Shown here piece after piece: positions 6,096 to 11,298 of a DNA stretch of 11,298 nucleotides. A model generated the notes under the pieces. The model saw nothing but the letters and a program-made list of their open reading frames with translations. It searched no databases and was not told where the DNA came from. The stretch comes from an uncultured Bacteroidia bacterium. GTDB taxonomy: Bacteria > Bacteroidota > Bacteroidia > Bacteroidales > UBA932. Where the stretch lies: assembly GCA_902766985.1 (NCBI GenBank), contig CACXFP010000259.1:1-11298 (forward strand), read 5' to 3'. Numbering within the stretch: position 1 is the stretch's first letter; each line of letters starts with the position of its first letter. A program made the translations under genes and the position numbers.

Positions 6096-6455
6096 TTACT
6101 GTCTGTTCTCCTGCTGCTGCTTCTTGACGAATACGCTTACTTCAACCTGCTGCTCGGGGTGGACATCAGGAGTGATCCTCGTGATGCGGACATCGTAGAT
6201 ATCCTCAAGACCCATGTCTAGGTACTTGGAGATATCGTGGTTCGAGCCGCGGGGGATGAACCCAAGCTTGTACTCGCCGTAGTAGATAGCTACGGCATAA
6301 GGGTCGAAGCGGTTGTCTTCCTCTCTGACCAGTTCCAGCTTGGTTCCGATCTTGAGGTGTTCGAAGGCTTCGCAGCCTTCCCAGTAGCCGAAACCGGCGA
6401 TGTGGAAATTGTCCAGATGGACCTTCTTGATGGGCTTTTGCTCTTTGTTTCTCAT
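6096..6455 (-). CDS. HIRAN domain protein
   Basis: 119 residues, essentially one HIRAN domain (about 13-85): FHIAGFGYWEG, then LKIGTKLELVREEDNRFDPYAVAIYY, then KLGFIPRGSNHDISKYLDMG. In HLTF and Rad5-type proteins HIRAN binds free 3' ends of single-stranded DNA; stand-alone bacterial HIRANs are of unknown substrate. The final 25 residues are a charged, glutamine-rich tail. The ATG lies 22 nt after the RNA ligase stop, so it is in the same operon. End recognition next to an end-joining enzyme is a reasonable inference. Confidence 0.88.
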   Translation of the reverse strand: MRNKEQKPIKKVHLDNFHIAGFGYWEGCEAFEHLKIGTKLELVREEDNRFDPYAVAIYYGEYKLGFIPRGSNHDISKYLDMGLEDIYDVRITRITPDVHPEQQVEVSVFVKKQQQENRQ

Positions 6456-6477
6456 AAGGCGTCTTTTTTTAATGAGT

Positions 6478-7491
6478 TTATATGTTTGCTTTCTGGATCA
6501 GCTTGGCAGACATCCTGGCGAGTTCCTTCTTGAGGGCCTTCTGTTCGGCATTTTCCAGTTCGTCGAACGAGACGGCATTCTCCTTCATGAAATCATCGAA
6601 CACGTCTTTGGCATAGAGGCCGGTCAGCTTCCCGAAGTCGTTCGGCATCTTTACCTCACCGATGTGACTGATGACATTGTCCAGCCTGGGCTCCGTGATA
6701 TAAGTCGCCAGGACGGCCATGAGGTTCTTCATCTCTTCACTGTAATGTGCCGTCGGATCAATAGCGGGGCGAGGACCCTTTCGCGCCCGTTTCTCCGCGA
6801 ACCGGGAATTCTTGCTCTTGATGAGGACCCTGGCCCCGGTCGTCAGATACATCGGGGCAACAGGCCTTATCACGATCCCTTCGCAGATGTTATCCTTGAT
6901 CGGAGGTAATCCGAGCCACTCAGGTATATGGGTGATGAATGCATTGGGATGCGTCAGGCATTCTTCCAGGCTTCCGGTAAAAAGGGTCCTTGCGTAAAGG
7001 AATCCATGCTTCTCGAAAAGGGTGTTCGTTTCCTCGACCGGCAGGAAGCGTCCTTCGTCTTCGGACTGGATGTAGATATCGAATCCATAGAAATCATGTC
7101 CCGGGCAATAATAGATTCCTTTCTGGACGAGCTTCACGTTCTTGACCTGCTTGACTTCCGGGTGCGGATAACTGCCGCCGAACAGTTCGCCGAAGATGTT
7201 AACCTGTACCGCTCCAGGATACTGACCCATCGCATCCTTTGCCAGCGCCAGGATATTGTTGCGGTAGGTGTCCACCAATTCTCCGTAATCGTAGAAGACT
7301 TCTCCATTCTCGATCACGGCAGTCATTTTGGCGAATACGATTTCCGTTCCGTCGCACAGGAAACTAGCATTCGCACCATGCACCTTTTCCTGTACTACAT
7401 ACTTCAGATCCCGGGGCATTTGAGTGCGGACCTTGCCGACAAACTCCTCATCAAAGGAGTTTTCAATTGAGTTGTACTTCTTGAAAATCAT
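6478..7491 (-). CDS. T4 Rnl2-type ATP-dependent RNA ligase
   Basis: 337 residues from ATG 7491, close to T4 Rnl2 (334). The start MIFKKYNSIENSF parallels the MFKKYSSLENHY start of T4 Rnl2. Nucleotidyltransferase motifs: I, EKVHGAN with K36 as the adenylated lysine; IIIa region, NIFGELFGG and FYGFDIY; IV, EGIVIRP; V, VLIKSKNSRFAEK. The Rnl2-specific C-terminal domain is present (LATYITEPRLDNVISHIGEV...PNDFGKLTGLYAKDV). Rnl2 enzymes seal 3'-OH/5'-phosphate nicks, preferably in duplex RNA. The open frame extends upstream to 7581, but that part crosses the promoter at 7515-7550, so ATG 7491 is preferred; it lies about 17 nt after the predicted transcript start. First gene of the ligase-HIRAN-zinc ribbon-RNA-DUF4419 operon. 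No end-healing kinase or phosphatase is visible. Confidence 0.93.
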   Translation of the reverse strand: MIFKKYNSIENSFDEEFVGKVRTQMPRDLKYVVQEKVHGANASFLCDGTEIVFAKMTAVIENGEVFYDYGELVDTYRNNILALAKDAMGQYPGAVQVNIFGELFGGSYPHPEVKQVKNVKLVQKGIYYCPGHDFYGFDIYIQSEDEGRFLPVEETNTLFEKHGFLYARTLFTGSLEECLTHPNAFITHIPEWLGLPPIKDNICEGIVIRPVAPMYLTTGARVLIKSKNSRFAEKRARKGPRPAIDPTAHYSEEMKNLMAVLATYITEPRLDNVISHIGEVKMPNDFGKLTGLYAKDVFDDFMKENAVSFDELENAEQKALKKELARMSAKLIQKANI

Positions 7492-7510
7492 GGCTGTGGT
7501 AATTGTTTCT

Positions 7511-7537
7511 GGTGCAAAGGTCGTGTGAGGTTGCACC
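7511..7537. promoter_or_regulatory. Inverted repeat over the ligase promoter (candidate operator)
   Basis: Perfect 7-bp inverted repeat GGTGCAA-N13-TTGCACC. One arm overlaps the GCA of the shared promoter motif and the other overlaps the -7 element and approaches the transcript start. The other two shared-type promoters lack the second arm. The geometry fits a dimeric regulator; the nearby WYL protein is a candidate. Confidence 0.5.
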
Positions 7538-7550
7538 AAAATGTGGGACA
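7515..7550 (-). promoter_or_regulatory. Shared-type 36-bp promoter, RNA ligase operon
   Basis: On the - strand: TGTCCCA (7550-7544), 4 nt, TTGG, 1 nt, GCA, 9 nt, GACCTTTG (7522-7515). The -7 element departs from TAnnTTTG at its first base (G for T), so this promoter may be weaker and regulated. Predicted start is near 7508, a short leader before ATG 7491. Confidence 0.7.
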
Positions 7551-7566
7551 GGGTGAAAGATTCTAT

Positions 7567-7600
7567 GAAAAAATACAACACCCCGGCCGAAACCGGGGTG
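7567..7600 (-). terminator. Terminator hairpin at the end of array A
   Basis: Stem CACCCCGG/CCGGGGTG (8 bp), followed on the - strand by TTGTATTTTTTC. It ends the array A transcript directly before the ligase promoter. It is paralogous to the hairpin at 4315-4348 with a compensatory C-G for T-A exchange in the stem. Confidence 0.75.
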
Positions 7601-7640
7601 AGGAGCGGTCCGACCCCGTCTCCGGTAAGACGAACCTTGA

Positions 7641-7715
7641 ATTAGGGTGGCCGATTTGCACGGCTGCCGACCATTTCAGGACGCTCGGTTCTATACATCT
7701 GGGATCTACCCTAAT
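7641..7715 (-). ncRNA. tRNA-like RNA A3 (diverged member)
   Basis: Closing helix ATTAGGGT/ACCCTAAT, 8 perfect pairs, extendable by two more (G-T, G-C). AGATCCC follows the 5' strand, matching the AGAYRCC position of the other members except for C at R. The T-arm equivalent is GCCG-TGCAAAT-CGGC (7664-7650), a 7-nt loop keeping T54, C56, A57 and A58 but with G for T55. The middle has ATGTATAGAACCGAG, a weakened form of ATAT..GGAACAA lacking the GG, and a possible CCGA/TCGG stem. About 75 nt. Confidence 0.5.
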
Positions 7716-7728
7716 CCCTTCAGGTTTC

Positions 7729-7770
7729 GCTGCTAAAGAATCATCCCGATAGGGGCTGTTCTTCTCCAGC
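7729..7770 (-). ncRNA. Extended three-segment hairpin between A2 and A3
   Basis: On the - strand GCTG/CAGC, then AAGAA/TTCTT, then CCC/GGG stack in one interrupted stem with a 5-nt apical loop. It is preceded by a smaller ACACC/GGTGT hairpin (about 7771-7788). It does not look tRNA-like. It is part of the array A transcript and may be a spacer, a processing signal or a separate RNA. Confidence 0.4.
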
Positions 7771-7791
7771 ACACCACCTCTTTGGTGTTTT

Positions 7792-7876
7792 GGAGCGCGA
7801 AGGGATTCGAACCCCTTCCTTCCCCGGTCTGGCGACCGACTCCTCTTGTTCCGACATATGAAGGTATCTACGCTCC
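7792..7876 (-). ncRNA. tRNA-like RNA A2
   Basis: Acceptor-like helix GGAGCGT/GCGCTCC (6 Watson-Crick pairs plus T-G), followed by A at the discriminator position. T loop TTCGAAT (7811-7805) on stem AGGGG/CCCTT. AGATACC follows the 5' strand and opens a CCTT/GAGG stem whose loop contains ATATGTCGGAACAA. Then comes hairpin CGGTC-GCCA-GACCG, five perfect pairs but only a 4-nt loop, at the anticodon-arm position. About 85 nt, the longest member. It starts 11 nt after A1. Confidence 0.65.
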
Positions 7877-7887
7877 TTTCAGGAATC

Positions 7888-7959
7888 AGTGCGGTGGGGT
7901 TGAACCACTCATTCTCACACAGAGCCGAATTGTTCCACAAATATATCGGTGTCTGCACC
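7888..7959 (-). ncRNA. tRNA-like RNA A1
   Basis: Closing helix GGTGC/GCACT (5 pairs, terminal G-T), shorter than in the other members. T loop TTCAACC (7904-7898) on stem AGTGG/CCACC with an outer A-C mismatch. AGACACC follows the 5' strand; stem CCGA/TCGG (7949-7946 with 7928-7925) carries a loop with ATATTTGTGGAACAA. Mini-hairpin CTC-TGTGT-GAG stands at the anticodon-arm position. First RNA of the array, about 49 nt after the predicted transcript start. Confidence 0.6.
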
Positions 7960-8014
7960 TTTCCCCTTACTCTTAAATGGGAGTTTCTTTAAAGTAACTT
8001 CCGTATTCTGAGAA

Positions 8015-8050
8015 CAAAACTAGAACAAGAGTGCCCCAAATCATGGGACA
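8015..8050 (-). promoter_or_regulatory. Shared-type 36-bp promoter, array A
   Basis: On the - strand: TGTCCCA (8050-8044), 4 nt, TTGG, 1 nt, GCA, 9 nt, TAGTTTTG (8022-8015). Same spacing as the ligase and lipoprotein promoters. Predicted start near 8008. No credible protein gene lies between here and the terminator at 7567, so this roughly 440-nt unit appears to be purely non-coding. Confidence 0.7.
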
Positions 8051-8056
8051 CCCTCT

Positions 8057-8083
8057 AAAAAAATTTTCTCTTTTGAAAAAAGA
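8057..8083 (-). terminator. Weak AT-rich terminator after the PUA-like gene
   Basis: Stem TCTTTT/AAAAGA with a 3-nt loop, followed on the - strand after GAAAA TT by a T-run. It lies just after the stop of the 8088-8570 gene and immediately before the array A promoter. Confidence 0.4.
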
Positions 8084-8087
8084 AGTA

Positions 8088-8570
8088 TTATTTAACAGCT
8101 TCTAGATGCTTCTTCCACAAAACCTCAATCCTAGCGGCGATTTCGGGAGCCACTTCGACACCGGCTTTGCCTTTGGACCACATTACTTCTGGGATGGCGT
8201 CGATCAGAACATTGGTTTTAAGGACCTTGTCGGAGGAGGGGTTGACAACAGAGTCCCAACGCATATCCATATAATAAACCTTACGTCCTTGACCAGACCA
8301 GTCTTCGTCCACATAAGGGTCTGAGGTGAATGTGCCAACACCTATGATGCCGGTGGGTTTCTCATAGCCGATGCGAATAAAGACGAAACGGTCGCCTTTG
8401 TGGGCTTTCTCATGTTCCAGGATACTCCAGTTGAAAAAGTCCGGAGAACGGTCCCAGTCATCAGCTTCCGTATAGACGTCTTTGCCTTCCGAAAAGTCGA
8501 AATCATCAAGGAATCGGTCCAGCTTGTAGCTGGAGAAAAAGGGATTCCAGTAAAGAAGGAATGTTGCCAT
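8088..8570 (-). CDS. PUA/EVE-like domain protein
   Basis: 160 residues. FLLYWNPFFSSYKLDRF at the start, then WSILEHEKAHKGDRFVFIRIG, GIIGVGTFTSDPYVDEDWSGQGRKVYYMDMRWD and a C-terminal helix IEVLWKKHLEAVK. The order (YWNP, a GDR-F-F-RxG strand, G-I-GxGxxxSDP, then a strand ending near RWD) resembles EVE/ASCH proteins of the PUA-like fold, which bind modified bases in DNA or RNA. I recognise the fold type by pattern only. It starts 17 nt after the WYL gene and is probably co-transcribed with it. It could be a reader of modified nucleic acid in the neighbouring RNA-repair or restriction functions; this is inference. Confidence 0.65.
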   Translation of the reverse strand: MATFLLYWNPFFSSYKLDRFLDDFDFSEGKDVYTEADDWDRSPDFFNWSILEHEKAHKGDRFVFIRIGYEKPTGIIGVGTFTSDPYVDEDWSGQGRKVYYMDMRWDSVVNPSSDKVLKTNVLIDAIPEVMWSKGKAGVEVAPEIAARIEVLWKKHLEAVK

Positions 8571-8587
8571 GGTTATTGATGTTTACG

Positions 8588-9499
8588 TTATTGATACAGG
8601 TCAAGTGCAGCTTTGTGCAACTGCTTGATGTCTTCGGCCAGATTGGCTGGCTCCAGGACCTTGATGGCCGCCCCCCGGGCAAGCAGCGGGCTGAAGAAGT
8701 CGGCCGTAGGCCTGAGAGTGAGTTCGAAATCGCTGAATTCTGCGCCGGTTTCAATCTCCTTCTGGCTATGGTGCAGTGGGAGATCCCGGAGGTAATTGGC
8801 TTCCTTGCCAAAAGCGCGGATGACCACACGCTGCACAGGAACCTCCTCGTCGCGGACAATGCCGTAGCAATCGCGGAACCATCCGGCCGGATCAAAATCC
8901 TTCTCGTATTCAAACTTCTCGTCAGTTACTTCTATAGACAAGATGCGGTCGAATGCCAGAGCGAACAGGTAGGCCGTAGGCTCCGGGAGCTTGACCAGGG
9001 CATACCAGCGCTTGTTGAACAGCTTGACAAAATACGGGTCAAGTTTCATGGATGTTTTGGAGGCATCGGTGCCATACCGCTGATAGCTGATCCGGACGCG
9101 TACGCCGCGTTTCATGGCGTCGATGAACTTGTGCAGGTTGTCGCCGGCGGAAGGGATGGCTTCCAGCAGGATGCGGTCATGGACTCTCCGGTTCTCGGAC
9201 AACAGGCCGCTTACTGACATAGTGGAGAACATCCAGTTCTGAATGGTATCCTCCCCCAGAACCTCCTCATTGTAAATATAATAGCGGAATCCATCCTTCT
9301 TGTCGCACTCGATGATGATTCCAAATATGTCAAGAATGGCATCACGATGCCGGTTGAACGTGCTGCGGGCAATCGGTATGCCTTCGCTCATCTCGGTATC
9401 AACCCATTTCCGGTTGATTTCCTCAAGAGAGAGCTTTCCGAACCGGTGAATGACGTTCACCAACCAGATATACTGTTGGAAAAGGGTGTAGGTTTTCAT
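8588..9499 (-). CDS. WYL-domain transcriptional regulator
   Basis: 303 residues. N-terminal winged helix-turn-helix-like region (1-78: LVNVIHRFGKLSLEEINRKW, ARSTFNRHRDAILDIFGI, then a YYIYN wing). Linker helices to about 130. WYL domain about 131-200 (RVRISYQRYGTDASK, then DPYFVKLFNKRWYALVKL with RWYAL at 164-168, then LFALAFDRILSIE). A C-terminal WCX-like part follows (PVQRVVIRAFGKEANYLRDLPLHHSQKEI). WYL domains often sense nucleic acids or nucleotides and control defence or damage-response operons. The overlapping 218-codon frame on the + strand is a shadow. No clear TAnnTTTG is seen before it, so it may be read from the upstream nuclease unit. Candidate controller of the three shared-type promoters. 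Confidence 0.85.
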   Translation of the reverse strand: MKTYTLFQQYIWLVNVIHRFGKLSLEEINRKWVDTEMSEGIPIARSTFNRHRDAILDIFGIIIECDKKDGFRYYIYNEEVLGEDTIQNWMFSTMSVSGLLSENRRVHDRILLEAIPSAGDNLHKFIDAMKRGVRVRISYQRYGTDASKTSMKLDPYFVKLFNKRWYALVKLPEPTAYLFALAFDRILSIEVTDEKFEYEKDFDPAGWFRDCYGIVRDEEVPVQRVVIRAFGKEANYLRDLPLHHSQKEIETGAEFSDFELTLRPTADFFSPLLARGAAIKVLEPANLAEDIKQLHKAALDLYQ

Positions 9500-9584
9500 C
9501 GGATTGTGGTCTAATTCTTTTAAAGTTTCAGTTTATCAGGCGGTTTTAGGTCTTGGTCAGAACGAGGGGTAGGCATGAGACACT

Positions 9585-10520
9585 TTAAGGCATTAGTTCT
9601 TCTATTTTTACTTTATCAGCAATTCGCCTATATATATGGACGTATTCCTTATTGTCGCAATCATTGGTCAACTCAAACACTCCAATGAACTTAATACACG
9701 GCTTTCCATAATAGTCCCTCATCCGCATAAAAACTATGCGCTTGTAATCAATGTCAAGCAAAGGGTCAAAAGGGTGGTTCGATTTTTCAATCAATAATGT
9801 AAGATCGTCTGAGAGAGTGTTCTCGTATCCCATCTTACCGTTGCGAACCTTTCCGCTCTCATCTTTTTCCGCCAAAATAGGCACCCATAATTTGTATCTA
9901 TCGTTGAGGCGGTAATAACACCTCTGAAGAGATTTGGCATCGGAGCCTTTAGCCTTTCCGGACCTCCTGCCGCCACACATATTGTATATTTCTGTTATAG
10001 AAGGATAACTGATTTCGTCAGAAATACTAAACACTCCTTTTCTCAAGACCTCTTCCTTTCGTTCTTTGTATGTCAGCCACTTAAGAGGGGCATTTTCGAC
10101 AATCTTGTCCTTGATTATGTCAACGACCTTGTCAATGTCGGCAACAATATCCTCATATGACCTCTTATTGCCCTCTTTATCAAAGATGGAAATACGAAAC
10201 TCTTCGCATTCTATTGCAGTTCGGATATCTTCCCCACGCACAATATCACGTGCCTTTTGCACTTCTCCCATATGGTGTCTTTCATCAACCTCGACACCAT
10301 ATTTAAGCTGAGGAAAATATAAATCAAGAAGATAGTAGCATCTTTGGTCCCTCGGATTCTTCACATACTGCTGCGTGACAGGCATAAGTTCGCTTTCTCC
10401 AACCTTGGTGTAGATGGCGTTGACAATAAAGTTTTCATATGCCTTTCCCGTCGTGCGTACATTAAACATGTAGGCGATGTGGTCCAGATGTTCGCTCAGA
10501 TTGTAGTTATTCTTTTCCAT
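9585..10520 (-). CDS. Putative Vsr/PD-(D/E)xK-like nuclease, possibly a modification-dependent endonuclease
   Basis: 311 residues. N-terminal half: AYENFIVNAIY (E29), then YLLDLYFPQLKYGVEVDERHHMGE with D66, E78, D80, E81 and H82-H83. This acidic pair plus histidines in strands resembles Vsr-like or PD-(D/E)xK nuclease cores, which cut DNA. C-terminal part: YKRIVFMRMRDYYGKPCIKFIGVFEL and VHIYRRIADKVKI, a pattern found at the end of SRA-like or other restriction-associated modules. Together this suggests a restriction enzyme that reads modified DNA, like the AbaSI/PvuRts1I type, but I cannot prove the SRA fold by eye. It lies 29 nt after a small ORF and 85 nt before the WYL gene, all in one direction. 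Confidence 0.5.
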   Translation of the reverse strand: MEKNNYNLSEHLDHIAYMFNVRTTGKAYENFIVNAIYTKVGESELMPVTQQYVKNPRDQRCYYLLDLYFPQLKYGVEVDERHHMGEVQKARDIVRGEDIRTAIECEEFRISIFDKEGNKRSYEDIVADIDKVVDIIKDKIVENAPLKWLTYKERKEEVLRKGVFSISDEISYPSITEIYNMCGGRRSGKAKGSDAKSLQRCYYRLNDRYKLWVPILAEKDESGKVRNGKMGYENTLSDDLTLLIEKSNHPFDPLLDIDYKRIVFMRMRDYYGKPCIKFIGVFELTNDCDNKEYVHIYRRIADKVKIEELMP

Positions 10521-10549
10521 TGTACTTGCAGATATTATTTATCGACCAT

Positions 10550-10735
10550 TCATGGCAAGACGGAGATGAAGGGTTTGTGGAACAGGACGCTATCAAGAAT
10601 GACATTCCCTTTTTCGATTTCGCAGAGTTCCTTCCTGACTTCTTTCAATTCTGATGCGCTAAGGTCTTCAGGTTTCCATCCGAAAGACTCGATATACTCT
10701 TTTTCTGTCATAATCACCATCTTTTTGATCATCAT
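10550..10735 (-). CDS. Small hypothetical protein
   Basis: 61 residues from ATG 10735, which begins 1 nt after the stop codon of the upstream lipoprotein, suggesting translational coupling. An internal start at 10711 (MTEKEYIESF) would give 53 residues. It has a charged helical middle (LSASELKEVRKELCEIEKGN) and no recognised domain. Its position directly before the nuclease gene hints at a shared operon. Confidence 0.5.
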   Translation of the reverse strand: MMIKKMVIMTEKEYIESFGWKPEDLSASELKEVRKELCEIEKGNVILDSVLFHKPFISVLP

Positions 10736-10736
10736 T

Positions 10737-11192
10737 CTATTCGGGAATTAAAATGCATAATCCAGAAACCTCATAATGGTCAAGGTATGAGCTACCATCA
10801 CTCGTCGTGATAAAATAAGCAGTACTCCTGAAATTTGAGAGTCCGTTAGCGCCAAGTTCATGAGCTTTATTATATGCTAATTCCATCAATTCTTCCGATG
10901 TGATAGATTCTACATAAACATTAGATGTATCATTACTATAAATACCATCCTCAAATTTCTTTTCCCTTTTTGGTGCTTTTGACTTCGGAAGGATTGCAGG
11001 ATAGACATTGATTGAGAGTTCCCCAAGTGAAGTATACTGTCCAGGATAAGATTCCGGACTGATGAAAAAACCCCTTTCAACATATGGGCGAAAATCAAGA
11101 AAAGATGTATGCACAGTCCTTCCCCTGTACTGAACAGAGCAACCGACAGCAACAAGGATTGTAATTAAAAATACAAAAACACGTTTCATCAT
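10737..11192 (-). CDS. Hypothetical lipoprotein
   Basis: 151 residues from ATG 11192 (a second ATG follows directly). Signal peptide MMKRVFVFLITILVAVGC with lipobox VAVGC and C18 as the lipidated cysteine. The mature part contains FLDFRPYVERGFFISPESYPGQYTSLGELSI and the helix ELMELAYNKAHELGANGLSNFR, reminiscent of small proteins with an AxxLGAN turn such as YbjQ-like folds. The end is a beta segment (HYEVSGLCILIPE). Function unknown. It is followed without a gap by the small ORF. Confidence 0.7.
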   Translation of the reverse strand: MMKRVFVFLITILVAVGCSVQYRGRTVHTSFLDFRPYVERGFFISPESYPGQYTSLGELSINVYPAILPKSKAPKREKKFEDGIYSNDTSNVYVESITSEELMELAYNKAHELGANGLSNFRSTAYFITTSDGSSYLDHYEVSGLCILIPE

Positions 11193-11201
11193 TCCATTGT
11201 T

Positions 11202-11297
11202 TTATACAAAGGTATCCAATCTCATCTGAGTCCTATTATTTGGAGCCAATCGAAATGCAATTCCATTGATTTTATTCAATTCTGATAGTGTTTTTGG
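11202..11297 (-). CDS. C-terminal fragment of an upstream gene (partial at window edge)
   Basis: Open for 31 codons from the window edge to TAA at 11204-11202. The tail reads ELNKINGIAFRL then MRLDTFV, which looks protein-like. Its stop is 9 nt before the lipoprotein ATG, typical of an operon. It is too short to identify. A TACCTTTG box at 11214-11207, matching TAnnTTTG, overlaps its last codons and could instead be the lipoprotein promoter. Confidence 0.4.
   Translation of the reverse strand, partial: PKTLSELNKINGIAFRLAPNNRTQMRLDTFV
11207..11214 (-). promoter_or_regulatory. Possible -7 element for the lipoprotein unit
   Basis: TACCTTTG on the - strand matches TAnnTTTG exactly, but I find no well-spaced -33 element. 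A start near 11200 would leave a leader of under 10 nt. Confidence 0.35.
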
Positions 11298-11298
11298 A

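Noticed and set aside
7492..7581. 30-residue N-terminal extension of the RNA ligase
   Set aside because: It overlaps the promoter and terminator hairpin; T4 Rnl2 similarity starts exactly at ATG 7491.
7563..7958. 131-codon frame on the - strand across array A
   Set aside because: It reads straight through A1, A2, A3 and the terminator. It contains GFESLR, the usual false peptide from translating a tRNA T arm, and has no domain.
7641..7959. CRISPR array
   Set aside because: The repeated units are not near-identical direct repeats with unique spacers; the similarity is structural, and no cas gene is present.
7641..7959. Y RNAs (YrlA) partnered with a Ro/TROVE protein
   Set aside because: No TROVE-domain protein is in the window and the GGAACAA hairpin arrangement does not match what I know of YrlA; a search would be needed to exclude distant relation.
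7515..8050. Sigma-54 promoters, as used by RtcR-controlled RNA repair
   Set aside because: No GG-N10-GC pair fits in all three promoters, and a TAnnTTTG-type -7 box is present.
8561..9217. 218-codon frame on the + strand opposite the WYL gene
   Set aside because: It is a shadow of the WYL coding sequence with no recognisable motif, while the - strand has clear wHTH and WYL blocks.

Overview
The window looks like a chromosomal segment of a Bacteroidales-type bacterium. The signs are promoters of the Bacteroidetes form TAnnTTTG, a fused HisIE, small lipoproteins with Bacteroidetes-type lipoboxes, and few clear Shine-Dalgarno sites. It has two unlike halves that converge near 3650-3860.

Left half (1-3652, + strand): the distal part of a histidine operon (end of hisC fused in frame to hisB, then hisH, hisA, hisF, hisIE), tightly packed with overlaps, then tRNA-Gly(CCC) with its own promoter and terminator. 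The HisC-HisB continuity is unusual: there is no stop codon between the two domains.

Right half (3653-11298, all on the - strand): an accessory island. Reading along the - strand from the right edge: a gene tail, a lipoprotein, a small ORF, a putative nuclease, a WYL-domain regulator, a PUA/EVE-like protein, a non-coding array (A, about 8010-7567), a full-length T4 Rnl2-type RNA ligase, a HIRAN-domain protein, a small zinc ribbon, a second non-coding array (B, 5835-5684), a DUF4419 protein, a third stretch (C, 4538-4315) with a remnant of a second zinc-ribbon gene plus hairpins, and a small lipoprotein followed by two tandem hairpin repeats.

The main observation is that arrays A and B encode a family of about 72-85 nt tRNA-like RNAs. 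They have an acceptor-like helix and a T arm with the TTCRANY loop. In place of the D and anticodon arms, three members share AGAYRCC, a hairpin whose loop carries ATAT...GGAACAA, and a mini-hairpin too small to be an anticodon arm. A fourth is a diverged relative. A fifth has canonical 73-nt tRNA numbering but a ruined anticodon arm. These RNAs flank and interrupt the operon of an RNA ligase.

Three transcription units (array A, the ligase operon, the lipoprotein) start with the same rigid 36-bp promoter (TGTCCCA-N4-TTGG-N-GCA-N9-TARYTTTG). Two of the units end in the same hairpin with compensatory base changes. I infer a co-regulated RNA-repair or RNA-processing system, perhaps defensive, in which the ligase, HIRAN, zinc-ribbon and DUF4419 proteins act with the tRNA-like RNAs, and the WYL protein is the candidate regulator. 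The linkage and motifs are seen in the sequence; the joint function is inference.
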